From Algibacter miyuki (lineage in GTDB: Bacteria > Bacteroidota > Bacteroidia > Flavobacteriales > Flavobacteriaceae): 64,000 nucleotides of DNA. This document shows positions 54,153-64,000 of the stretch, piece by piece (the first letter of the stretch is position 1; the number at the start of each line of letters is the position of its first letter). The DNA lies in contig NZ_JAUFQP010000010.1 of assembly GCF_030409805.1 (NCBI RefSeq), forward strand, positions 377,001 through 441,000, written 5' to 3'. The translations under genes were made by a program, and so were the position numbers. The notes under the pieces are model-generated. The model saw only the letters and a list, made by a program, of their open reading frames with translations. It was not told the origin of the DNA and searched no databases.

Positions 54153-55064
54153 TTACATCTTTTTAAAAAAATATACATCATCATCTCCTTTTCCGCCGAG
54201 TCGCTTTGATGATAGAAAACCTGAAACATTATCAGCATTTATAATGATAGACAAATCGTCTTTATTACTATTTAAAGGTTCTTCCAATTTAACTGCTTTC
54301 TCAAAGGCGCCTTCACTATTCATTGTAGATTTATATAAATCGTAACCACCAAAACCATTTGGCCTATTTGACGAAAAATACAAGGTATTATCATCAGCAA
54401 TATAAGGAAACATTTCTTTGCTATAAGAATTAACTTTAAGTCCTAAATTTAGGGGTTCACTATAAGTACCATCTTCCAAAATATCGACTTTATAAATATC
54501 CGAAGCTCCTTTTGAGGTGTTCTTACCGCCTTTAATATTAGCTGTAAAATACATGGTTTTCCCATCGCTACTTAATGCAGGATGCGCATAAGAAAACCTA
54601 GGTTTACAAAAATCTAACACCTTAAAATTAGTAAAGCCTACTCCACTTTCAAACTCACCAACTTCAATATGAAAATTGGTTTCTTTAAAGGGAACTTTTG
54701 GTTTGTTTTTTTTGGTATAGACTGTAGAAATATATATTTTTTTTCCATCTGCCGATAGTGTCGCACTATTAATTTTAGATACGTCTGCTTTTGGATCTAT
54801 TTGTAATGGCATAAGGTTTTCTATTTTGTCATTTCCAACTAAATACCCCTGAAGCACCATTAGTTTTGGCTCGCCATGAACACGTTTTACTTTACCTTTT
54901 CTATCAAGCTCAAAGGAAGTTAACATAATATTGTTACCAACCCGCATGAGACCGAAATGAGGATTTTCATTATTTATATCTAAATTCTCAATTACAAAAT
55001 TATTGGTTTGCCCATAAGAAAACCCACATAAAAACATAAAAAAAACAGCAATCCTTTTCATCAT
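54153..55064 (-). CDS. Exported PD40 (WD40-like) beta-propeller protein
   Basis: The 303-residue protein has a signal peptide (about 1-18, ending S-Y-G-Q). Propeller repeats include A-T-L-S-A-D-G-K-K-I-Y-I-S-T, A-L-S-S-D-G-K-T-M-Y-F-T-A and L-Y-F-S-S-N-R-P-N-G-F-G-G-Y-D-L-Y, the last being the classic PD40 motif. Related repeats occur in OmpA-type gliding proteins, but no OmpA domain is present here. It is convergent with the peptide-binding lipoprotein gene, 9 bases apart. Confidence 0.82.
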   Translation of the reverse strand: MMKRIAVFFMFLCGFSYGQTNNFVIENLDINNENPHFGLMRVGNNIMLTSFELDRKGKVKRVHGEPKLMVLQGYLVGNDKIENLMPLQIDPKADVSKINSATLSADGKKIYISTVYTKKNKPKVPFKETNFHIEVGEFESGVGFTNFKVLDFCKPRFSYAHPALSSDGKTMYFTANIKGGKNTSKGASDIYKVDILEDGTYSEPLNLGLKVNSYSKEMFPYIADDNTLYFSSNRPNGFGGYDLYKSTMNSEGAFEKAVKLEEPLNSNKDDLSIIINADNVSGFLSSKRLGGKGDDDVYFFKKM

Positions 55065-55293
55065 AATCTATTGATATTAAAACAAATATACAAATACTTA
55101 TTTTAATATTTCGGAACAATAAACACAACAAAAAAGTTAATCGGTTAAGCTTAAATAAACGTAAAAAAACAGCATCCTCGTCTCAACGAAACATTTTCGT
55201 TTTTTCAAAAACATGATTTAAATTAGCACGTACTTTCTTTGTAACTCCGATTTTTCGTAACCGCATGATTACAGTTATAACTTGATTGTTTTT

Positions 55294-56070
55294 CTAAATT
55301 ATATTACTCTTATTAGAAAACTGATCTATTTCAGTTGGTTCAAGCAAAACTTCACTCAATATACCCAGAACAAACAGGTATTGTCCTACTTCATATAAAA
55401 CAAGTAATATTGGACCATCGAATGCAGAGCTACTTCCATAAAGCTTTATCGCTAGCATGCTTTCGGATATTACAAAAAGCAGCAAACCTAAAAACACCAA
55501 AATATAACTCTTGTAACAAACAAACTCTTTTCTAACAAAAGCAAATGCCAATAAAACTACAGATATAAAAAAATAAACGATAATTATGAAGAATTGTCCT
55601 TCTGAGTTATCGTAAACTTGGGTAACAAGCAAGAACATATATAAGCTAAAAAGTAATAAAAAGAAGAATATCCGATTATAATTAAAATCGTGATTTTTCG
55701 CTAACCTTAAGCCATAAAAAATTTTACCTCCTGCAAAAAACACGAAAGACAGCAAGAAATAGGTATAACTATTATTCATGAGCACCCCAAAACAGCCACC
55801 AATAGTAAAAAGGACTAAACCTATAATTACGGCATTAGACTTAAATTTAGGAACCTTATCACTCTTATTCACTAGATAATACACCAACAATAAACCCGTT
55901 ACTAAACTTTTGGTTATAAAACGATGAAGGGATGTATCTTGGTTTTCCTTTACCAAGTTATCCAATATAAGAGCTATAAAAAATATAACAGAAAACAAGT
56001 AAACGTTTTTAAAAAAAATACGCATAAAATAGAATAATTGACTTATTTTTTTCCAAGATAGCCAATTCAT
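55294..56070 (-). CDS. YhhN/TMEM86 family membrane protein
   Basis: The 258-residue polytopic protein has about eight helices from residue 20 to 240. The conserved G-K-I-F-Y-G-L-R near 113-120 and F-V-I-S-E-S-M-L-A-I near 200-209 match YhhN/lysoplasmalogenase-type proteins, which cleave the vinyl-ether bond of lysoplasmalogens in animals. The bacterial substrate is uncertain. An internal ATG at residue 16 is an alternative start that places the first helix closer to the N-terminus. Confidence 0.78.
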   Translation of the reverse strand: MNWLSWKKISQLFYFMRIFFKNVYLFSVIFFIALILDNLVKENQDTSLHRFITKSLVTGLLLVYYLVNKSDKVPKFKSNAVIIGLVLFTIGGCFGVLMNNSYTYFLLSFVFFAGGKIFYGLRLAKNHDFNYNRIFFFLLLFSLYMFLLVTQVYDNSEGQFFIIIVYFFISVVLLAFAFVRKEFVCYKSYILVFLGLLLFVISESMLAIKLYGSSSAFDGPILLVLYEVGQYLFVLGILSEVLLEPTEIDQFSNKSNII

Positions 56071-56420
56071 AACTTATTACTCTTTAAAAACTTAAATATC
56101 ATTGTGTTATTTTACATTCAATACCCTGAAGAAGAATTAATTGTAAATACTCCACATATTAAGCAAATTTCGTTGCACAAAATAATAACTCCATAAAATT
56201 AGAACATTGCGCTATAATTTAACTCTAAAAACAACGCCTAGGTTAACTCACAAGAACAACCTGAACCAGAGCTATAAGCCATTATACTAGGCACCTACTT
56301 AACTTGAAAAGCAGATATGCATTTGTTATTACAAATAGATCTTATAATTAAAACAAGATTCATTTAAAATGACTTTCACACATTTCACCTATTATAATAA
56401 AGTTAAGTTCTAAAGTCCTC
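56071..56420. other. Gene-free AT-rich spacer
   Basis: About 350 bases with no reading frame, repeat-family copy or clear hairpin that I can see. It probably holds the promoter of the YhhN gene on its left edge. Nothing else could be supported. Confidence 0.5.
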
Positions 56421-57596
56421 CTATTCTCTTCTATATTTTTTAGTTTCTTCAAAAACATACTCTAAAATAGCCTGATCTTGTTCATCAAATTCAATTCCAC
56501 GTCTACTCATAACTATTTGGGCTACTTCAAAAGCTTTCTTTGTTAAATAGGTTGAAAAACCAGCGCTGCCACCCCAAGAAAAGCTAGGCACAAAATTACG
56601 TGGAAATCCTGGCCCAAAAATATTTGCACTAACACCAATAACGGTACCGGTATTAAACATGGTATTTATACCACATTTACTATGATCTCCCATCATAAGA
56701 CCGCAAAACTGCAAGCCTGTTTTGGCAAAACCTTCGGTTTCATAATCCCATAACCGCACCTCGGCATAGTTATTTTTTAAGTTTGAATTATTAGTATCGG
56801 CGCCTATATTACACCATTCACCTAAAACAGAATCTCCTAAAAAGCCTTCATGCCCTTTATTTGAATGTCCAAAAATAACCGAATTACTTACTTCTCCACC
56901 TATTTTACAAAACGGCCCAATAGTTGTTGGCCCATAAATTTTAGATCCCATTTTTATAACAGAAGCTTCACCTAAAGCTAAAGGCCCACGAATTAGTGCG
57001 CCTTCCATTATTTCAGCATCTTTAGCAATATAAATAGGTCCTTTAGAGGCATTTAATGTTACAAATTCTAGCTTTGCACCTGCTTCTATAAAGATGTTTT
57101 CTGGAGCTATAACATTATTTGTTTCAGAAATGGGCTGCGAGCTACAGTCTTCGGTAAGTAAGTTAAAATCTTCCTGAATAGCATCTGCATTTTTAGAAAA
57201 AATATCCCAAGTATTCTCGATAACCAAAACATCATCCTTAAATTCAATAGCTTCAAAAGCATCAAAATCGATATCCTCTTGCTCTTCTTTTGTAAAAAAA
57301 GCTATGATATCTTCACCTTTAAGAATCAATTGGTTTTCCTTTAAACCTTTTACAACTTCAATTAAAGCTTCGTTTGGAAGGTATGATGCGTTAATCATCA
57401 CATTTTCTTCCATTTCTACCATCGGGAATTTTTCAGCTAAATAATCTTCCGTGATTGTAGTTGTGGTGCAACCTAGGTGTTTTTCCCATTTTTCACGAAT
57501 GGTTAGTATACCAACTCGAATTTCGGCTACGGGCCTCGTATATGTAAAGGGTAATAAACTGTTTCGAGAGGGACCGTCAAAAAGGATGTAATTCAT
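56421..57596 (-). CDS. GlmU-like putative sugar nucleotidyltransferase
   Basis: The 391-residue protein starts with F-D-G-P-S-R-N-S-L-L-P-F-T-Y-T-R-P, the signature of the Bacteroidota NTP_transf_4 family. A left-handed beta-helix with hexapeptide repeats follows (about 160-340, such as I-Y-I-A-K-D-A-E-I-M-E-G-A-L-I-R-G-P). It resembles GlmU (uridylyltransferase plus acetyltransferase) but the N-terminal Rossmann part is shortened, so the reaction is unknown. Sugar-1-phosphate activation for envelope glycans is a fair guess. It lies about 140 bases downstream of the L31 gene. Confidence 0.83.
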   Translation of the reverse strand: MNYILFDGPSRNSLLPFTYTRPVAEIRVGILTIREKWEKHLGCTTTTITEDYLAEKFPMVEMEENVMINASYLPNEALIEVVKGLKENQLILKGEDIIAFFTKEEQEDIDFDAFEAIEFKDDVLVIENTWDIFSKNADAIQEDFNLLTEDCSSQPISETNNVIAPENIFIEAGAKLEFVTLNASKGPIYIAKDAEIMEGALIRGPLALGEASVIKMGSKIYGPTTIGPFCKIGGEVSNSVIFGHSNKGHEGFLGDSVLGEWCNIGADTNNSNLKNNYAEVRLWDYETEGFAKTGLQFCGLMMGDHSKCGINTMFNTGTVIGVSANIFGPGFPRNFVPSFSWGGSAGFSTYLTKKAFEVAQIVMSRRGIEFDEQDQAILEYVFEETKKYRRE

Positions 57597-57676
57597 TTGA
57601 ATCCAAAGGATTTATGGCTTGAAAAAAATAGTTTCAAGTCTTATTATTTTTCAAAAGTAATTTAAATATAGAAAAC

Positions 57677-57712
57677 AAAAAAGCCTTCCATATTAAATAT
57701 GAAGGCTTTATA
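57677..57712 (-). terminator. Intrinsic terminator of the L31 gene
   Basis: AAGCCTTC (57681-57688) pairs with GAAGGCTT (57701-57708). The minus strand then reads a T run. Confidence 0.75.
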
Positions 57713-57733
57713 TAAATTAAATACGTGCTAAAC

Positions 57734-57985
57734 TTATTTTTTAAACTTAGCGTATTTGTTTTTAAACTTGTCAATACGACCAGCTGTATCTACTAATTTA
57801 GATTTACCAGTGTAAAATGGATGAGATGTTCTAGAAATCTCCATTTTTATTAATGGATATTCAACACCATCAACCTCAAGAGTTTCGTTTGTATTTGCTG
57901 TAGATTTTGTTAAAAACACATCTTCGTTAGACATATCTTTAAACGCTACTAATCTATAATTTTCTGGGTGTATACCTTTTCTCAT
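57734..57985 (-). CDS. rpmE2: 50S ribosomal protein L31, type B
   Basis: The 83-residue protein starts [11 protein letters not shown] and has [10 protein letters not shown] near 50-59. It lacks the CxxC zinc motif of type A L31, as expected for the zinc-independent form (YkgM/RpmE2). It belongs to the large subunit bridge region. A type B gene lacking zinc often serves when zinc is low, but in Flavobacteriia it is usually the only L31. Confidence 0.95.
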   Translation of the reverse strand: MRKGIHPENYRLVAFKDMSNEDVFLTKSTANTNETLEVDGVEYPLIKMEISRTSHPFYTGKSKLVDTAGRIDKFKNKYAKFKK

Positions 57986-58097
57986 CGCTAAATGCTTTTA
58001 TTCTTTTCAATTTTGGAAGTGCAAATTTAAGCAAATTTTATAAATTCACAATATTTTTTGCATTTTATTTTTTACTGGTACAAATGTAACGTTTTAC

Positions 58098-58105
58098 TAT
58101 CTTTG
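58098..58105 (+). promoter_or_regulatory. -7 promoter element of the DUF4199 gene
   Basis: TATCTTTG matches TAnnTTTG exactly, 40 bases before the ATG at 58146. The -33 region has no clear TTG. Confidence 0.55.
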
Positions 58106-58145
58106 AACACTAACATTTCAACTAAAAAATTTCAATAAAAATATT

Positions 58146-58676
58146 ATGGACAAAACTTTAAAATCTGTAGCCACAAATTTCGGCTTGTATCTAGGCACAC
58201 TACTAGCTTTAATTACAATAGTACCTTATGCTATCGACATTACAATATTAACCAATACTTGGTTAGGTATCTTCATTTTAATTGCTATTATTGTTTTTGG
58301 TATCATTTCGGTTGCCAAAGCCAAACAAGTACAAGCAGGTTACGCCACTTTTAAAGAAGCTTTTACCGCCTATTTTATTACGGTAGCATTAGGTTTACTT
58401 ATTAGCACACTAGTTTCTTATGTATTATTCAATTTTATTGATACCGATGCCGCTGAAGTTTTAAAGCAAAAAACTATTGAAAAAACAGTAGAAATGATGG
58501 AAGGTTTCAATTCTCCAAGTGGCGTTATAGACCAAACTGTTGAAAACATGGAAGCTCAAAACAATTATTCTATAGCAAATATTGTAAAAGGATTAGCAGG
58601 TTATTTAGTGATGTTTAGTATTATAGGACTTATTGTTGCTGCTGCAATGAAAAAAAAGAACCCTGACGCAGAATAA
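58146..58676 (+). CDS. DUF4199 membrane protein
   Basis: The 176-residue protein has four membrane helices (about 12-32, 36-56, 70-95 and 145-166) and a polar loop (about 100-140). The pattern Y-A-T-F-K-E-A-F-T-A-Y-F near 67-78 between helices 2 and 3 marks DUF4199, a Bacteroidota family of unknown role. It is followed after about 40 bases by a glycosyltransferase gene on the same strand. The pairing DUF4199-GT2 suggests envelope lipid or glycan work, which is inferred. Confidence 0.85.
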   Translation: MDKTLKSVATNFGLYLGTLLALITIVPYAIDITILTNTWLGIFILIAIIVFGIISVAKAKQVQAGYATFKEAFTAYFITVALGLLISTLVSYVLFNFIDTDAAEVLKQKTIEKTVEMMEGFNSPSGVIDQTVENMEAQNNYSIANIVKGLAGYLVMFSIIGLIVAAAMKKKNPDAE

Positions 58677-58714
58677 ATTCTGTATTTTTGAATCTTATTA
58701 TTGAAAACCATTAC

Positions 58715-59665
58715 ATGAATATATCAGTAGTTATACCACTACTTAACGAGCAGGAGTCTTTAACAGAATTACACGATTGGATTGTACGCGTTATGCAAGC
58801 CCATAGTTTTACGTACGAAATTATCTTTATTGATGATGGTAGTACCGACGATTCATGGAAAATAATTGCGACGCTTTCAACTAAAAATGATAACGTAAAA
58901 GGCATTCAGTTTTCACGAAATTTTGGTAAATCGCAGGCTTTACATGCCGGATTTAAAAAAGCTGAAGGTGATGTTATTATCACTATGGATGCCGATTTAC
59001 AGGATAATCCAGATGAAATACCAGACCTTTATAATATGATTATAAAAGATGGTTTCGACTTAGTTTCTGGTTGGAAAAAGAAACGTTACGATTCTGTTAT
59101 CGCAAAAAACCTACCTTCTAAACTATTTAATTGGGCCGCGCGTAAAACATCGGGGGTAACTCTTAACGATTTCAATTGTGGACTAAAAGCCTACAAACAA
59201 GAAGTAGTTAAAAACATTGACGTTAATGGCGAAATGCATCGTTATATTCCGGTACTTTCAAAAAACGCAGGTTTCAGTAATATTGGTGAAAAAGTAGTAC
59301 AACATCAAGCTCGAAAATACGGCGAAACTAAATTTGGTATGGATCGGTTTGTGCACGGTTTTCTCGATTTAATTACCATTTGGTTTTTATCGCGCTTCGG
59401 TAAACGGCCCATGCATTTATTTGGATCTTTAGGATTTATTATGTTTGCCATTGGTTTTGCTTTTGCCTTCTATTTGGGCATCGACAAGTTATTTTTAAAC
59501 AGAGCAGGACGCCTTATTACCGAACGTCCACAGTTTTTTATATCACTTTCTACCATGATAATAGGTATGCAATTTTTTGTTGCAGGTTTTTTAGGCGAAA
59601 TAATTCTTCGAAATAAACCCGACAAAAACCGCTATTTAATAAAAAATGAATTAAATTTAAAATAA
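58715..59665 (+). CDS. GT2 family glycosyltransferase with C-terminal membrane anchor (DPM1/GtrB-like)
   Basis: The protein has 316 residues from the ATG at 58715; a TTG nine codons earlier is a weaker choice. The GT-A domain (about 3-215) starts [14 protein letters not shown] and has the metal-binding D-A-D near 91-93 and [11 protein letters not shown] near 38-48. Two C-terminal helices (about 235-258 and 270-295) anchor it. Such enzymes attach a sugar to undecaprenyl or dolichyl phosphate. It is probably in one operon with DUF4199. Confidence 0.9.
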   Translation: MNISVVIPLLNEQESLTELHDWIVRVMQAHSFTYEIIFIDDGSTDDSWKIIATLSTKNDNVKGIQFSRNFGKSQALHAGFKKAEGDVIITMDADLQDNPDEIPDLYNMIIKDGFDLVSGWKKKRYDSVIAKNLPSKLFNWAARKTSGVTLNDFNCGLKAYKQEVVKNIDVNGEMHRYIPVLSKNAGFSNIGEKVVQHQARKYGETKFGMDRFVHGFLDLITIWFLSRFGKRPMHLFGSLGFIMFAIGFAFAFYLGIDKLFLNRAGRLITERPQFFISLSTMIIGMQFFVAGFLGEIILRNKPDKNRYLIKNELNLK

Positions 59666-59774
59666 ATCCTCAGCAAGGGCTATTGCTGATTCCTCCAATT
59701 GTAAAAAGTTAAATGGAGTTCCAATTTTTCTATTACAATTGTTTACTTTTGTTACACAACTAATTATACAAAAC

Positions 59775-61505
59775 ATGATACACATTGAACCGAAAATTTT
59801 AGACAGAATAAACGCTTGGTTAACACCTGCTTTTGATGAAGAAACGCAAAACACTATTAAAGATAGTATTGCTAACAATCCAAAAGATATTCAAGAAAGC
59901 TTTTATAAAGATTTAGAATTTGGAACAGGTGGTATGCGCGGTATAATGGGGGTTGGTACAAACCGTATCAACAAATATACCTTAGGAAAAAGCACACAAG
60001 GTTTAAGTGATTATTTAATAAAATCGTTCCCTGGAGAAACACCTAAAGCGGTTATTGCTTACGATTGTAGACACAATAGTAAAAGCTTAGCAAAACTGGT
60101 AGCCGATGTGTTTTCTGCTAACGGAATTCAAGTCTATTTATTCGAAGATTTACGTGCAACACCAGAATTATCGTTCGCGGTAAAGCATTTAAATTGCCAT
60201 TGTGGCATTGTTTTAACAGCATCGCACAACCCACCAGAATATAACGGTTACAAAGTATATTGGCAAGATGGCGGACAATTAGTACCACCGCATGATGGCG
60301 CTGTAATTAGTTTAATTAACGCTTTGGATTATGCCGATATTAAATTTGAAGCCAATAACGATTTAATAGAATATATTGGAAAAGATGTTGATGATGTATT
60401 TATCGATGCCTCAGTTGAAAATGGTTCTGTTGGTGCAACACAAGCAGCAAAAGACGATTTAACCATTGTTTTCACATCATTACACGGAACTTCAATTACG
60501 GCAGTTCCTGAAACGTTGAAACGTGCCGGATACAAAAACGTTCATATTGTAAAAGAACAAGAAGCTCCAGATGGTGATTTTCCAACCGTAGCTTCTCCAA
60601 ACCCAGAAGAACCAGCAGCTTTAAAAATGGCTTTAGAATTAGCCGATAAAGTAAATGCCGATATCGTAATTGGTACCGATCCAGATTGCGATCGTTTAGG
60701 TGTGGCGGTTAGAAATTCGGATGGTGAATTACAACTTTTAAATGGTAACCAAACCATGTTAATGATGACTGATTTTCTATTAAAACAATGGAAATCAGAA
60801 AGCAAAATTAACGGCAAACAATTTATTGCTTCAACTATAGTATCTACACCAATGCTTACCAAGCTAGCAACATCTTACGGTGTGGAAAGCAAAATTGTAT
60901 TAACAGGTTTTAAATGGATTGCGAAGTTAATTCACGATTTTCCTGAATTAGATTTTATAGGTGGTGGTGAAGAAAGTTTCGGTTATATGGTTGGCGATTT
61001 TGTTCGCGATAAAGATGCCGTTACCTCTACCCTGTTGGCTTGCGAAATTGCAGCAATTACAAAATCTAACGGAAGTTCGTTCTTCAACGAATTAATCAAA
61101 TTATACACCGAACACGGTTTTTATAAAGAAAAATTAATTTCGTTAACTAAAAAAGGTATCGAAGGTGCCGAGGAAATCAAACAAATGATGACCGACGCGC
61201 GTAACAACACCCTTAAAGTAGTTAACGGATCTAAAGTAGTTAAGTTTGAAGATTACGATTTATCGGTTTCAAAAAATATGATTACTGGTGAAAAAACACC
61301 TATTGATGTTCCAAAATCCAACGTACTAATTTATTATACTGAAGATGGTAGCCAAGTGGCATTAAGACCAAGTGGAACCGAACCAAAAATTAAATTCTAC
61401 GTGAGTGTAAACACACCGCTATCGGCTATTGAAGACTTCAAAACAACCGAAGCTGCGTTAGACACTAAAGCAGAAGACATCTTAAAAAGCATGAACCTTA
61501 TTTAA
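59775..61505 (+). CDS. Phosphoglucomutase/phosphomannomutase
   Basis: The protein has 576 residues from the ATG at 59775; the frame is open 12 codons further up but without a better start. It interconverts hexose 1- and 6-phosphates. The phosphoserine is S150 in T-A-S-H-N-P-P, the metal loop D-P-D-C-D is at 302-306, and G-G-G-E-E-S-F-G near 395-402 binds the sugar. The length and the E-F-G-T-G-G-M-R-G block near 53-61 fit the PgcA/PGM2-type enzyme. The next gene overlaps its stop codon. Confidence 0.94.
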   Translation: MIHIEPKILDRINAWLTPAFDEETQNTIKDSIANNPKDIQESFYKDLEFGTGGMRGIMGVGTNRINKYTLGKSTQGLSDYLIKSFPGETPKAVIAYDCRHNSKSLAKLVADVFSANGIQVYLFEDLRATPELSFAVKHLNCHCGIVLTASHNPPEYNGYKVYWQDGGQLVPPHDGAVISLINALDYADIKFEANNDLIEYIGKDVDDVFIDASVENGSVGATQAAKDDLTIVFTSLHGTSITAVPETLKRAGYKNVHIVKEQEAPDGDFPTVASPNPEEPAALKMALELADKVNADIVIGTDPDCDRLGVAVRNSDGELQLLNGNQTMLMMTDFLLKQWKSESKINGKQFIASTIVSTPMLTKLATSYGVESKIVLTGFKWIAKLIHDFPELDFIGGGEESFGYMVGDFVRDKDAVTSTLLACEIAAITKSNGSSFFNELIKLYTEHGFYKEKLISLTKKGIEGAEEIKQMMTDARNNTLKVVNGSKVVKFEDYDLSVSKNMITGEKTPIDVPKSNVLIYYTEDGSQVALRPSGTEPKIKFYVSVNTPLSAIEDFKTTEAALDTKAEDILKSMNLI

Positions 61506-63340
61506 TGGATTATATAAAGAAGCTTTCCAGGTTTATTTCACCTTACAAGAAATACGCCTATTTAAATATTTTTTTTAACATCCTTTTCGCACTATTTGGT
61601 ACACTCTCTTTTGTATCACTTATGCCGATGTTAAAAGTTTTATTAAAAACTGCCGAATCTATAACAACCAAACCCAGCCGTGCTGATTATGATGGCATTT
61701 TAGAATATGGCGAATATTTAGAAGATTCTTTAAACTATTTTATTACTCAAAAAATAGCAACAGACGGTCAATACAGTGTATTAATTATAATGATTTGCAT
61801 TGTATTGGCAACGTTTTTGCTAAAAAACCTATCCGGTTACTTTTCTAATTTCTTTCTAGCTTATTTAAGAAATGGGATATTAAAAGACATTAGAAACGAG
61901 TTATACAAAAAAACAGTAGAGCTTCCTATTGCCTATTTTTCAGAAAAAAGAAAAGGCGATTTAATCTCGAGAATTTCGGCCGATGTTAATGAAATTCAAA
62001 ATTCATTACTAGCCATGTTAGAGCTTTTGGTTAGAGAACCGCTAACCATTATATTCACGATTATCGTGATGTTTACTATTAGTGTAAATCTTACTATTTT
62101 CGTTTTTGTATTTATTCCTATTTCTGGACTTATTATTTCACGCGTTGGAAAAAGTTTAAAAAAACATTCTAATCGTGTACAAGAAGAAAACGGCATGTTT
62201 CTTTCTGTTTTAGACGAAACGCTTAACGGCTTAAAAGTGATTAAAGGTTTTAATGCTGAAGATAAATTCAATAGAATTTTCACAACGTCTACAAACCGAT
62301 TGTTTAAATTTTCGAACAACTTAGCCCATCGTCAAAACTTGGCTTCTCCAACTTCTGAATTTTTAGGAATTGTGGTGATTGCAGTGATATTATTATATGG
62401 TGGAAAAATGGTTTTAGTTGATAAAATATTAACCCCAGACCAATTTATAACTTACATGGTTCTGGCTTATAACATTCTAACACCAGCCAAAGCAATCAGT
62501 AAAGCGAGTTATAAAGTAAAAACCGGTAACGCATCTGCCGATCGTGTTTTAGAAGTTCTAAATACAGAATCTACCTTAAAAGATTCACCAAATGCGATAA
62601 CCAAAAAAGACTTTTCTAATGAAATAAAATTAAACAACATCTCCTTTAAATATGAAGATGAAATGGTTCTGAAAAACTTCTCAATTTCAGTGCCTAAAGG
62701 AAAAAGTATTGCGTTAGTTGGTCAATCTGGAAGTGGAAAATCAACCATTGCTAATTTAGTTACCCGTTTTTACGATGTTAACGAAGGTAGTATTACCATA
62801 GATGGCGAAAACATTAAAAACCTAACAAAGCATTCACTTCGGAATTTAATGGGCTTAGTAACTCAAGATTCTATCCTATTTAACGATTCAGTAAAAAACA
62901 ACATCCTTATCGGAAAAGAAGATGCTACGGATGATCAAATTATCGAGGCCTTAAAAATTGCAAACGCTTGGGAATTTGTAAAAAACCTTCCGAAAGGTAT
63001 TGACACCAATATTGGCGATGCTGGAGGAAAACTTTCAGGAGGCCAAAAACAACGTTTAAGCATTGCGCGTGCTGTACTTAAAAACCCACCAATTATGGTG
63101 TTAGACGAAGCTACTTCGGCATTAGATACAGAAAGTGAACGCTTGGTACAAGATGCCTTAGAAAACATGATGAAGAATAGAACCTCCATCATTATTGCAC
63201 ATCGTCTATCAACCATCCAAAATGCTGATGAAATTATTGTTTTAAATAAAGGTGAAATTACAGAACAAGGAAAACACCAAGATCTTATTACCAAAAATGG
63301 TGTTTATAAGAAACTAGTAGATATGCAAAGTTTCGAATAA
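61505..63340 (+). CDS. ABC exporter with fused membrane and ATPase domains, MsbA-like
   Basis: The 611-residue half-transporter has six membrane helices (about 20-45, 80-110, 155-180, 185-205, 265-290 and 300-320) and a C-terminal ATPase with Walker A G-Q-S-G-S-G-K-S-T at 406-414, signature L-S-G-G-Q at 510-514 and Walker B I-M-V-L-D-E-A-T-S. A homodimer would flip lipids such as lipid A core, or export a drug. The start ATG overlaps the mutase stop (TAATG), so translation is coupled. It ends at a strong terminator. Confidence 0.9.
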   Translation: MDYIKKLSRFISPYKKYAYLNIFFNILFALFGTLSFVSLMPMLKVLLKTAESITTKPSRADYDGILEYGEYLEDSLNYFITQKIATDGQYSVLIIMICIVLATFLLKNLSGYFSNFFLAYLRNGILKDIRNELYKKTVELPIAYFSEKRKGDLISRISADVNEIQNSLLAMLELLVREPLTIIFTIIVMFTISVNLTIFVFVFIPISGLIISRVGKSLKKHSNRVQEENGMFLSVLDETLNGLKVIKGFNAEDKFNRIFTTSTNRLFKFSNNLAHRQNLASPTSEFLGIVVIAVILLYGGKMVLVDKILTPDQFITYMVLAYNILTPAKAISKASYKVKTGNASADRVLEVLNTESTLKDSPNAITKKDFSNEIKLNNISFKYEDEMVLKNFSISVPKGKSIALVGQSGSGKSTIANLVTRFYDVNEGSITIDGENIKNLTKHSLRNLMGLVTQDSILFNDSVKNNILIGKEDATDDQIIEALKIANAWEFVKNLPKGIDTNIGDAGGKLSGGQKQRLSIARAVLKNPPIMVLDEATSALDTESERLVQDALENMMKNRTSIIIAHRLSTIQNADEIIVLNKGEITEQGKHQDLITKNGVYKKLVDMQSFE

Positions 63341-63361
63341 AACAGAATATCATAAAAAAGT

Positions 63362-63399
63362 AAAAAGGATAGAGACTTGGGGGCTTCTATCCTTTTTTT
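63362..63399 (+). terminator. Intrinsic terminator of the exporter operon
   Basis: AAAAAGGATAGA (63362-63373) pairs with TCTATCCTTTTT (63386-63397) around a G-rich loop and runs into a T tract. Confidence 0.85.
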
Positions 63400-63632
63400 A
63401 TTCCTGTTAGACTTGGGGAAGACTAACAAATTAAGTAGGTTACTGATACAAATTTAAAACAAAAGACCATACAAAACAAGAATAAAATGCATTTTAGCGA
63501 AATAAGATGTTTTTAATCGATAAAATAGATTTCAAATCACTCATTTGTAATCTTTTACAACTTTAATAAAAGATTCAAATTTCAATTAAACCTTTTGTAC
63601 ATTTATAAGTCTAATAAATAAAGTATTTTTTA

Positions 63633-64000
63633 GTGACGGACGAATTAGAACTCATAGAACAATTAAAATCGGACATCCATAGAGAACAAGCCTTTAGAGC
63701 CTTAATAACGCAATATAAAGAACGCTTATATTGGCATATTCGAAATATTGTAAAATCGCATGACGATACCGACGATGTGCTGCAAAACACCTTTATTAAA
63801 ATTTATAAAAACATAGATAAATTTAAAGGCGACAGTAAACTATATTCTTGGATGTATCGTATAGCTACTAACGAATCGATAACATTTATAAATAAAAATG
63901 CGAAACGATTACAAACTAGTAATGAAGAAGTACAACAACTAGCCTTAAACAATTTAACATCTGATGTTTATTTTGAAGGCAGCGATATTCAACTCAAATT
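63633..64000 (+). CDS. RNA polymerase sigma factor (ECF type), cut by the window end
   Basis: The frame opens with GTG at 63633 and runs without a stop to the last base, giving at least 122 residues. No in-frame ATG lies before the conserved part. Region 2 is clear: D-D-T-D-D-V-L-Q-N-T-F-I-K-I-Y near 47-61, then S-K-L-Y-S-W-M-Y-R-I-A-T-N-E near 73-86. Region 4 would lie beyond the window. It starts about 290 bases after the exporter gene and is probably transcribed on its own. Target genes cannot be judged. Confidence 0.88.
   Translation, partial: MTDELELIEQLKSDIHREQAFRALITQYKERLYWHIRNIVKSHDDTDDVLQNTFIKIYKNIDKFKGDSKLYSWMYRIATNESITFINKNAKRLQTSNEEVQQLALNNLTSDVYFEGSDIQLK

Noticed and set aside
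60329-60862. Minus-strand open frames within the phosphoglucomutase gene
   Set aside because: Both are antisense shadows of a well-conserved enzyme gene.
1-64000. tRNA, rRNA, CRISPR arrays, transposases, integrases
   Set aside because: I scanned the intergenic regions and found no cloverleaf-like, regularly spaced-repeat or transposase-like sequence that could be supported.

Overview
This window is chromosomal DNA of a marine-type member of the Flavobacteriaceae (Bacteroidota). The base composition is AT-rich. Several promoters carry the Bacteroidota -7 element TAnnTTTG. Exported proteins end in type IX secretion (T9SS) sorting domains of both type A and type B. Families that are mostly confined to this group are common (DUF3810, DUF4199, DUF4252, DUF6503, type B L31, the GlmU-like sugar nucleotidyltransferase). 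Genus and species cannot be fixed from the sequence alone.

Layout. 1-9492: a degenerate intergenic repeat, a DUF3810 membrane metalloprotease-like protein, a pair of exported amidohydrolase-fold proteins, a lipoprotein, an rRNA/tRNA methyltransferase, a T9SS substrate and a Ste24-like protease. 9688-11835: an isolated AT-rich KAP-type P-loop NTPase, probably accessory. 12111-24098: a DEAD-box RNA helicase behind a strong promoter and structured leader, a giant T9SS type B protein, TrmH, a zinc-less sirtuin, a KTSC/J-domain protein, a glycosyltransferase, a haem-binding protein, and purB with two small companions. 24205-26390: a sigma / anti-sigma-like / DUF4252 / DUF4252 operon. 26853-29053: an S41 protease overlapping a Dph6-like ATPase.

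29109-38313 is a vitamin B12 acquisition locus. A cobalamin riboswitch precedes a btuB-like TonB receptor and two paralogous BtuG-like beta-propellers, one a lipoprotein and one fused to a T9SS sorting domain. Divergently lies a btuF-btuC-btuD-like ABC importer. A second cobalamin riboswitch, also on the minus strand, sits in the 1.2 kb gap with no gene directly behind it.

38321-40961 is an accessory module: an unknown gene and, divergently, a defence-type reverse transcriptase (UG/DRT class) preceded by a 470-base noncoding region. Inside that region a 105-base segment bounded by in-phase ACA-containing direct repeats is free of stop codons, so end-to-end copying would give an endless reading frame, as described for the DRT2 neo gene. 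This is the most interesting object in the window.

41019-64000 is mostly core: RmuC, an acyl-CoA thioesterase, a SHOCT protein, CarB without its allosteric domain, L34, a TPR protein, a lytic transglycosylase, an alpha/beta hydrolase, a small GNAT protein, MtaB, a peptide-binding lipoprotein, a YhhN protein, a GlmU-like protein, type B L31, DUF4199, a GT2 glycosyltransferase, phosphoglucomutase and an MsbA-like exporter. A sigma factor gene is cut by the window end. Four copies of one dispersed intergenic repeat family are scattered through the window. No tRNA, rRNA, CRISPR array, transposase or phage structural gene was seen.
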